A stretch of DNA of 64,000 nt from Babylonia areolata. Its lineage: Eukaryota > Mollusca > Gastropoda > Neogastropoda > Buccinidae. Made by a program: the position numbers and the translations under genes. Location of the stretch: contig NC_134876.1 of the NCBI RefSeq assembly GCF_041734735.1, positions 27,191,252 to 27,255,251 on the forward strand, written 5' to 3'. The notes under the pieces are model-generated. The model searched no databases, had not been told where the DNA came from, and saw only the letters and a list, made by a program, of their open reading frames with translations. Positions 21,927-32,538 of the stretch are shown piece after piece; the first letter of the stretch is position 1, and each line of letters begins with the position of its first letter.

Positions 21927-22092
21927 GTGCCTGTTAGTGGCATAGCTGTATCCTGATGCTGCTTGTTGCTGTGGGGATGGTCAGCAGCTTCAGTCCACAA
22001 CCCTCAGATTCATCCCACGACCGCCATCCAGCCTTCCATCCCCTCCATCCCCACTATCCAGCCCTCCCAGCATCCAGGCTTCCATTGCCAAC

Positions 22093-22305
22093 ATGGCGGG
22101 GGCTGCATCCTCTCTCTGGCATGGCAACTACAGGGGCGCAGTGTACCCAGTCAGACTGCATGCACCACCTGCTGTGCTGGACGGAAACCCACGTCACGTC
22201 AAGACGCTGGTGGCTCTGGCCGCTGCCAAGATTGTGCAGGACTCCTCCATGACCACCACTACTGTGGCCATCGTTCCCCCGCCTCTCTGTGAACCGCTGA
22301 TGAAG
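22093..22305 (+). CDS. LRRC14: LRRC14-like coding exon 1
   Basis: 71 codons from ATG (A at -3, G at +4) to AAG before donor GTATGG. It reads MAGAASSLWHGNYRGAVYPV and later VPPPLCEPLMK. The exon may begin upstream at about 21927 (acceptor-like CCATTCACAG), making the leader a 5' UTR. Confidence 0.82.
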
Positions 22306-25300
22306 GTATGGGGGGTGGACTGTACTCATGAAGGAGTTCTGTTATACTGTATTGTGTTGTTCCCTCGTCTCTCTGTGAACCACTGATAAATATCATAAAG
22401 TTGTGGGGCGTGGACTGTGAACCACTGATAAATATCATAAAGTTGTGTGGGGTGGACTGTGAACCACTGATAAATATCATAAAGTTGTGGGGAGTGGACT
22501 TTATTTTATCGTTCCCTCACCTCTCTGTAAAGCACTGATGAAGGTAGGGGGGTGGACTGTACTGTGTCGTTCCCTCTCCTCTCTGTGAACCACTGATGAA
22601 GGTATGGGGCGTGGACTGTACTGTGTCGTTCCCTCTCCTCTCTGTAAACCACCGATGGAGGTATGGGGGGGTGGACTATATTGTGTCGTTCCCTCTCCTC
22701 TCTGTGAACCACTGATGAAGGTATGGGGGGTAGACTGTATTGTGTCGTTCCCTCACCTCTCTGAACTGCTGATGAAGGTAGGGGGGTGGACTGTATTGTG
22801 TCGTTCCCTGTCCTCTGTGAACCGCTGATGAAGGTATGGGGCGTGGACTTACTGTCGTTCTCTTGCCTCTCTGTGAAGCACTGATGAAGGTATGGGGGAT
22901 GGGCTGTGCTGTGTTGTTCCTCCGCCTCTCTGTGAACCGCTGATGAAGGTATGGGGGGTGGACTGTAATGTGTCGTTCCCTCTCCTCTGTGAACCGCTGA
23001 TGAAGGTGTGGGGGTGTGGACTGTACTCATGAAGGAGTACCACAGCTCACAGGATGGCCCAGCGGGTACATCCACATGGGATGGCACCGAGCAGGGGATG
23101 GATTGGGAGCAAGATTGAGAGCCTCTGTCTAAGGAGGAGGACGAACAAGCGGATGAGCACTCTTCGCCCCCATCCCAGGGTGACAGATTGAGCCCACACC
23201 TCCCAAGGGACCAGCCTGAACTAAACTCAGACTTAGCCGAGGTTGAACTGACCAATCTCCATAATCGGGTCACGCATGCTGAGTCGGTCCCTCAAGCTAC
23301 ATTGTCACCCTTGGCCCTCCTTAGGCAGTATGACTCTAACTCCAGAACCACCAGATGACTCAGTGCCAGAAATGGCACAGGAATGGCTTAATAAGCCAGC
23401 CCGCTCTGTCAGGGTGCTGCTTCCATCCCTCCACCAGGCAGGGAGTCTCTTTCTGCCCCGGGCGCCTTCCCCCCCCGGCAAGTTCCTCCAAAGGCGGGTT
23501 GTGGTCCTTGTACGCACAGGACCACCCTGCCTACATGGAAGCGGAGCCCTCCTTGCAGGATAGGATGTTGCTCTCGCAGTGCAGCACCTTCCCCACTTCA
23601 GCTAATCTATCCTTTAAAACATTAGCGGAGTGGGGCAGATTGGCCTGCCACTGCCTCCTCAAGGTTTCCACAGCTTATACCTTTTTCTACGCTTTCCTCC
23701 ACATGGCCAGTGAGCTGTGGAAACAGCTCTGGTTAATCAGGACACAGGGTCACCTTCCTCTGTCCCTCTGGGCCTCTTCACTGACCAGAGGTTAAACACT
23801 TTTGGCAATAGGGTAGCCTCTGTTCTCACAGCAGCCGCAGACACTGCTACCAGCTTTCACTTCAGTACTGTGCTGGCTTGGCGTAATGCCGTTCTCCACC
23901 TCTCTAACACTCCATTAGAGGAGAGGGCTGCCTTGCGGTCCATCCTGGCGCAGCAGCACTCCCTCTTCGGCCAGTATGGGCTCCATTTTGTCAGCCACAG
24001 GGCAGAGACGGACAGGGAGGTGGCTTCATATTTAATCCACACCTCCCAGGGATGTCAGGGTTCGCTGCTATTGAAGAGACCGGCCACCAGGGCCCCTCCA
24101 TACACCACGCCACCAAAGTCGAAGCGGCATGCGCAGAATCAGCGGCAGAGGAATAAACCACCTCATGTCCGTCCAAGCCGACCGGCCATGCCCAAAGCCA
24201 GAAGGCAGCACCCCCAATGACTGGGCCCCGATTCAGCACCGCCAGTCGTCCAGCCCGTCCAAGTAGGAAACCTGTCCCGGCATGCACATCAGTGGCGCGC
24301 TCTTGGACTCAACGACTGGATTGTGTCAGTGCTAGAGTCAGGGTACATACTGCCTTGGCTGGAAGACCGCCCCCCTCTAAGACCCACTCCTCCTTATGTG
24401 CCCAGCTCGGTGGAGCAGGAAAGCGTGTTAGAGACAGAGATATCGCACCTACTCCTCATAGGAGCGACACAGTAAAGTACAACAGAACTCCTTCATGAGT
24501 ACAGTCCACCCCCCATTCCTTCATCAGCAGTTCACAGAGAGACGAGGGAACAACACAGTAAAGTACAACCGAACTCCTTCTTAGTACTAGCAAATGATCC
24601 ACAATCTTGGTATGAATCCACCGCCGCCCAAATACCGGCTGAGCGTCCCTCTCTATAGGACCCTACACTGTTGTAGACCTGGCCAAGTGTCTTGCTCCAC
24701 TGACTAATGGTGCTGGTTTTCCAAATGAAGAAAACTTCCCATAGCTCACAAATCAGAAATCTGCATGTCATGCTTTCCAGCGCAACACATGCATTCCATA
24801 TACTTACTTAGCTACAAGGAGCACGCAGGAGAGCTACAAGGAGAGTGGGTCTACCATAACTGGCAGCGTTCACACACACGCACACACAACCCTCCTTGTC
24901 CATGACAGACACCCTTCAGGGGGTGTGGTGCCTGTGGTTTCCACAGAAGGTGGTTCTCATTGCCACAGGGTCGACAGAAGACCCCTGATTTCTGGTGCAC
25001 CGGTTTCAGACCTGGAAGTTTGGGCACTAGATGTATTTTTCTCTGGACTGGAGCAAGCTGACTGCTTATGCATCAGTTTAACATGGTACAGTATATGAGT
25101 CTTATGACACCAAAATAAGGAGTTTGTATTATATTCCCAGTGTGATTAAATATATCTACCATGTCAAACTCAAATGCCCACCTGTCCATCCCGGCGGTTC
25201 TTGCCGTGCTTCTTATTGATGTTTAATTGCTGGCCATTGGAATGAGTAAATAGCTCCAACTGAAAGTGGCATTTGATTGGCTAGGAGACAGCAGACTCAT

Positions 25301-25473
25301 ATTAGTGAGGTGTCTTATCACTGACTTGCTGTGTTATTTTGGCCAAGAGGAGCAAACAGATAGGCCTTGTATGCATCAGTCTGACATGGTAAGTATGTTT
25401 AACCAGACCAGTTTTATACAGACTACTCATGTTGCTGCATATTCAATGTTCCATCATGAAATGAAGTTTGACT

Positions 25474-25528
<55 letters not shown>

Positions 25529-28500
25529 GCGCACACACACACACGAGTTTGATGAATGTAGCTGTCACATGGCAGGAAGCGTTGGTGAAGAACCGAGAAC
25601 TGGCGATTCGCAGCATCATGGCTGCCTGGCCAGGGCCGGTGCTGGTGCTGCGTGACCTGGTGCCGGAGCTGTTCACCTCACTGCTGCCCCTGTACAACCC
25701 TGAGTACCTGGCCGCCATCGTCAGACAGGGCCTGCGCTACACCACCTCTCTGGCACACGCCTTCCTTGACACCCTCAAGGCCAATGCCAACAGCAGGCTC
25801 CGCTTCCTCGACCTGACCGGCTTTCCCACAGGTCTCTTCCTTTGTTGCACTTTCTCTGTTGCACTTCCTTTGTTGCTCTTCCTTTGTTGCACTTCCTTTG
25901 TTGCACTTCTTTTGTTGCACTTCCTTTGTTTCGCTCACCGAGTTTCCCACAGGTGGATGATAACCAGTTCTCTTTGCTTTTCATTCTTTGTTTCACTTCC
26001 TTTGTTTGACTCATGGTGAAAAATGAGTCTGTGGACACAGTTGGTCACTGGACCTCATTAGCTTTCCTACAGGTTCTCTTTAGCTTTCCTTTGTTCCTTT
26101 CAGTCACCGTGGTAACAGTCAGTAACTGGAATCACCTGTTTGGCTTGTCCGTGTGTGTTGTGTACAGCATAATCTTTCACTGTGTGTCTATGATGTGCTG
26201 TATAGAACATCTTTCACTGTGTGTCTATGGTGTGTTGTATCTATAGAGTCTTTCACTGTGTGTCTTTGGTGTGTTGTACAGCCTCTTTCCCTGTGTGTCT
26301 ATGGTGTGTTATACAGTGTCTTTCACTGTTTGTCTGTGGTGTGTTATACAGTGTCTTTCACTGTGTGTCTATGGTGTGTTGTATCTATAGTCTTTCACTG
26401 TGTGTCTATGTTGTGCTGTATAGAGCATCGTTCACTGTGTGTCTATGGTGTGTTGTATAGAACATCTTTTACTGTATGTCTATGATGTGCTGTATAGAAC
26501 ATCTTTCACTGTGTCTGTGGTGTGTTATACAGTGTCTTTCACTGTGTGTCTGTGGTTTGTTGTATAGAGTCTTTCTCTGTGTGTCTGTGTTGTGCTGTAT
26601 AGAACATCTTTCAATGTGTGTCTATGTTGTGCTGTACAGAACATATTTCACTGTGTGTCTATGGTGTGTTGTATCTATAGTCTTTCACTGTGTGTCTGTG
26701 GTGTGTTATACAGTGTCTTTCACTGTGTGTCTATGGTGTGTTATACAGTGTCTTTCACTGTGTGTCTGTGGTGTGTTATACAGTGTCTTTTGAACACTGC
26801 ATGTCTATGGTGTGTTATACAGTGTCTTTCACTGTGTGTCTACGGTGTGTTGTATCTATAGTCTTTCACTGTGTGTCTGTGGTGTGTTATACAGTGTCTT
26901 TCACTGTGTGTCTATGGTGTGTTATACAGTGTCTTTTGAACACTGCGTGTCGATGGTGTGTTGTATAGAGCATCCTTCACTGTGTGTCTGTGGTGTGTTG
27001 TACAGTGTCTTTCACTGTGTGTCTGTGGTGTGTTGTACAGTGTCTTTCACTGTGTGTCTGTGGTGTGTTATACAGTGTCTTTTGAACACTGCATGTCTAT
27101 GGTGTGTTGTACAGAACATCTTTCACTGTGTGTCTATGGTGTGCTGAATAGAACAACTTTCACTGTGTGTCTACGGTGTGTTGTATCTATAGAGTCTTTC
27201 ACTGTGTGTCTGTGGTGTGTTATACAGTGTCTTTTGAACACTGTGTGTCTAGGGTTTGTTGTACAGTCTTTCACTGTGTGTCTATGGTGTGTTGTATAGA
27301 GCATCTTTCACTGTGTGTCTATGGTGTGTTGAATAGGGCATCTTTCACTGTATGTCTATGGTGTGTTGTATAGAGCATATTTCACTGTGGGTCTATGGTG
27401 TGTTGCATAGAGCATTTTTCACTGTGTGTCTATTGTGTGTTGAATAGGGCATCTTTCACTGTGTGTCCATGGTTTGTTGTATAGAGCATCTTTCACTGTG
27501 TGTCCATGGTTTGTTGTATAGAGCATCTTTCACTGTGTGTCCGTGGTGTGTTGTATTGAGCATCTTTCACTGTGTGTCCATGGTTTGTTGTATAGAGCAT
27601 CTTTCACTGTGTGTCCGTGGTGTGTTGTATAGAGCATCTTTCACTGTGTGTCCATGGTTTGTTGTATAGAGCATCTTTCACTGTGTGTCCATAGTGTGTT
27701 GTATAGAGCATCTTTCACTGTGTGTCCATGGTGTTTTGTATAGAGCATCTTTCACTGTGTGTCCATGGTGTGTTGAATAGGGCATCTTTCACTGTGTGTC
27801 TATTGTGTGTTGAATAGGGCATCTTTCACTGTGTGTCCATGGTTTGTTGTATAGAGCATCTTTCACTGTATGTCCGTGGTGTGTTGTATAGAGCATCTTT
27901 CACTGTGTGTCCATGGTTTGTTGTATAGAGCATCTTTCACTGTGTGTCCATGGTTTGTTGTATAGAGCATCTTTCACTGTGTGTCCATAGTGTGTTGTAT
28001 AGAGCATCTTTCACTGGGATGACTGTGTTGGAGACATGGTCAACCAGTCTGTTCAGTATGATGCAGGTGAAGATCTTGCCGGCGATGCAGAAGAGATTCC
28101 ACGGTGGTTATCGCAGGTTGTTTTGTCTCCCTTCCATTTGTAAATGTCGACAATTGAAGCATCCTTGAAATCCTAGGGGACCTCCCCTCTCTCCCAGATG
28201 GACTGGAACAAGGCGGTCAGCTTGTCTGTCAGCACCTCACCTCCATGCTTGTAGATGTCAGCCTGGATTCCATCCACTCCTGGTGCTTTTCCTGATGTTG
28301 TCAGGTCTCTGCCTTGGTGGGAGGGGCAGCTAGCGAGTCGTTGACTGGTAGCTGTGGGAGGGCTGCAGTTACCTTGTCAGATAGGGACGAGTTGCTATTG
28401 AGGAGGGTGTTGAAGTGCTCTGCCCAGCTGGCAAGGATGTCTTTCTTGTCTGTCAGGAGGGTGGTCTGGTCCAAGGCTCGGACAGAGGTTGATCCTGTGA

Positions 28501-29597
28501 CTCTCGGCCCATACACAGCTCGGAGACCATCATGGAAGATCTTCATGTCGTGAGCATCAGCAGCGGACTGAAGCTCTTCGGACTTTCTCTCCCACCAGGT
28601 GTTCTTCATCTCACACAGCCCTTTCTGTACGAGTTGCATCAGATTCATCATCACTTTTTTTGTATATGTACAGTGATATAACTATGTTTCTCTGTTCTCT
28701 TTATATATTTCTCATTTCAGTCATGCCTCTTTCCTGTATTCTGTGTGGTGATTAATTTGACAGTCTTAATAACCCCTTTACTTCTTGATTTTTTTTTCTT
28801 GTCTTTTTTCAGTATTTGCTATTGTACTACAGTTTGATTTGTAATGTATGACAATATGATTCCATACCCAATTATGTTTATGTGTGCATATGCATACATA
28901 CAGGGATCGCGTTAACGCATGTTTTTCGCGTATTTGACGCATTTTGATTTTCGCTGACGCATTTTCATAGCGCTCACGCGTAACACTTACGCAAAACAAC
29001 TTTTACTCCAAGCCGTATCAATGCAACTTTAGGACTGACTTGGCAGCTAGGTTTGCGATACTGAATCAGACGGTACAAGACAAAGTGTCTGTGCATGCGG
29101 AGCACTGCGAGATGCCTACGTGACTCTTAACAGCTACAGCCAATTAACAGAGTACGCGCGCACACAACACTGCTTAGCTGACGAGTTTTGGAACAGAGTG
29201 GCGTCATTACAGGATGTGACCCTGTAGCAGGAAAGTTAAGCCTTGTTTGACTGCTGAACGTTAATCGGCTAGCCTAGGCCCTAGCGTTTTTTTGTTTTCC
29301 ACTGTATCTCAGTCACGGAATCGACTCAATATGATTGTCAGGGCTTGCGGTGAATTTCACATATATGTATGTACATGTCGACATATGCATGCATGTGTGG
29401 ATTTGTGCATATATGTGCATAGGGATGTGTGTGTTTGGGGATGAGTGCGTGCATATGTGGGTGGGTGGGTGGGTGTGAGTGTGTGACTGTGTTCCCTTTA
29501 TTATAATGATGATGATGGTGTGTTGATTAGTATTATAATTATCATTAGTAGTAGGGGTGGTGGGGGTAGTAGTAGCAGTAGTAGTAGTAGTAGTAGT

Positions 29598-29642
<45 letters not shown>

Positions 29643-30979
29643 TTTACCATTATTATTATTATTGCTGTTGTGTCTTATCGTTACTGTTTTTGTTGTTACA
29701 AGGACAGATTGGAAGACTAGGCAATGCCTAAATTCTTCTCTCTTTCTCCCCTTTCCATTAAATATATGTACGCTATTGTAACTGATGTAAATTAATTAGC
29801 AAGGACAGATTGGAAGAATGGGCCATGCCTAGAATCTTAATCCTAGAATAAAAAACGTTTTGAGTTATGAGTTCTCTCTCTCTCTCTCTCTGGAAAAAGC
29901 TTCAGTGTGGATTTTTTTTAAATGCACGTGTGCATTTTGTATAATTTTTGCTTGTAATACAAACTCAGTGTTTGTAACATAATGCTTGATCTTTTTCTTT
30001 GATTCTTGATTCAAAAATGATTATAAAAACAAAAGCAAAAAAAAATCCAGTGTGCACAAACATGTGTGTCCAGCGGAGGTGATGGTGTACTTTGTGGCAA
30101 CCCACTGCATGCTGGCCCACAACGAGGTGCGGCACGAAGCCATCCGCACCATGTTTGAACATGCCCAGCAACAAAGTGACAGCCATGAGACAGCCAGCAT
30201 GGACCCTGTTGAACCAATGGACCACTGCCTGCCACCAGACTGCTGTCAGTTCATCTCTCTCTCTCTCTCTCTCCTCTCTCCTCTCTCCTCTCTCTGCCTC
30301 TGTCTCTGTCTGTCTGTCTCTCCTCTCTGCCTCTGTCTCTCTGTCTGTTTCTGTCTCTCCTCTCTCTCTTTCCTCTATCTGCCTCTGTTTCTCTCTGTCT
30401 CTGTCTCTCCCTCTGTCTGTCCTCTCTCTATCTCTCCTTTGTCTCTGTCTGTCTCTCTCTGCCTCTGTCTCTCTCTGTCTCTCCTGTCTGCCCCTGTCTC
30501 TCCTCTCTCTGTCTCTTCTCTCTCTGCCTCTCTGTCTCTCCTCTGTCTCTCCTCTCTCTGCCTCTGTCTCTCTCTGTCTCTCCTCTCTCTGCCTCTGTCT
30601 CTCCTCTCTCTACCTCTGTCTCTCCTCTCTCTGTCTTCCTGTCTCTTCTCTCTGTCTCCCTGTCTCTCCTCTGTCTACCTCTGTCTCTCTCTGTCTCTCC
30701 TCTCTCTGCCTCTCTCTCTCTGTCTCTGGTCTGTCTGTCTCTCCTCTCTCTGCCTCTGTCTCTCTCTGTCTCTGGTCTGTCTGTCTCTCCTCTCTCTGCC
30801 TCTCTCTCTCTCTCTCTTCCAAGTGTGTGCTGCACACAGGGTGAGGATGGTTCACAATTTGTAATTCATGTAAGTATACAGAATCGTAGACATGACCAGA
30901 CTAGAGCTTGATTTCGTTAGTTTGTGTCCACTGCAAGGAGAACACATTCAGATCTCTGAAAACAATATTCTGTGGCATG

Positions 30980-31011
<32 letters not shown>

Positions 31012-32506
31012 CAGACTATAGCCACAAGGAGGCTCAGGTGATAAGTGACCAGTGGTCACACGCTTCGCCTATTTATGCAAGTTGTGCTAACTGTGATGAC
31101 ACCCATATGGCCAGCGAAGCAAACAGGCTCAAATCTGGCTAAATTTGACTAGAATTGTGTTTGTTGCAAGGTGTTAAATGATAGATTTCTAAATGATTCC
31201 TGAACCAATTTGTGTCAGATTGGTCGCAAATAACAGAGCTCAACACCACCTTTCTAATGAGTATAAAATGAAGTGGTGGTTATTTAAAATGAATTTATAA
31301 TCCTAATTTAGTCACCTGTAACTGATCAGTTTTTACGACAGTTCTGCCAGTATATAATACATGTAGATTACTGATCCATCAAAAGAAATATTCAGTTAAA
31401 TAGTGTATTTCATAAACACACTTTTCAGCTTGGCCCAAGCCGGCAAGCAACGCTAGTCGTGTAGTGATTGTTGGTAAGTGTTGACATTGAAAATCGGCTT
31501 TGTATCTTCTAAGTGCCTGACCTGTTCTCATCCAAACACAATAATAGTGTGGTTGCAGGGTATGATAAGCAATCACATATAGAATTGAAGATTGTAGCAT
31601 TATATGTGACGAAAAGACAAAATGATGTAAGCTTAGCATCAGTTGAAATCCCCACACTGGTGAATGATTACACCAAAATCAACAATGCTTTTAACTGATT
31701 AAAGTGTGTGTAAGCACAACAGACATAATCTGACAGTGAATAATACATTAGTTTAATTTGATAAATGTTTAGAGCATTTGTTTAGAATGAGCTTTGCATT
31801 TACAACTCAAATGGCATCACGCATTCTGCGCAAGTAGTTGAAGACCAGTAGGTTGGCTGTGAAAAAGGCGTCTGCTCCAGTTCGTGTGTGAAACTGTATT
31901 TGTTGCCAGCTGAGCGCTCGGCTACATTTATATCAGACGTCAGTACTTTATATCAACAGTCAGTACTTTATACCAGCAGTCAGTACTTTATTTCAACGTT
32001 CAGTATTTTATAGCAGTCGTCAGTATTTTATTTCAGCGGTCAGTATTTTATATCTGCATTCAGTACAGCAGTTGGTTCAGCAGTCTAGTGGTCAGTACTT
32101 TATTAGTTTATATCTGCGGTCAGTACTTTATTTCAGCAGTCAGTGTTTTATATCAGCATTTAGTACAGCAGTCAGTTCAGTGGTCAGTACTTTAAATCTG
32201 CATTCAGTACAGCAGTCAGTTCTTTACTTTAGTGGTCAGGACAGCAGTCAGTTCAGTAGTCAGTACTATATTTCACTATTTTCAGCGGTGACTATCAAGC
32301 TGGATGCCTTTGTCACGTCAGAGTCGACCCACACGGAGCTATCCAAGGCTCTCAAAGTGTCCAGTTTTGAAAACAGGAAGCTGACCATTGTCATCGGCCG
32401 TCTGGCTGTCACCTGTCTGGGCCAGGCCAGGATCACTCTACTGCTGCAACAGGTGCACCCACAGGTCAGTGACCTTGACTCTCCCTCTGACCCCTTGACC
32501 TCTCTC

Positions 32507-32538
<32 letters not shown>

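Noticed and set aside
26153-28010. Cys/Val/Leu-rich open frames
   Set aside because: Translations of the 37-bp array inside an intron of the LRRC14-like gene.
30253-30820. Ser/Leu-rich 270-codon frame continuing from exon 3
   Set aside because: Pyrimidine simple repeat; the exon ends at a GTCAGT donor whose phase matches exon 4.
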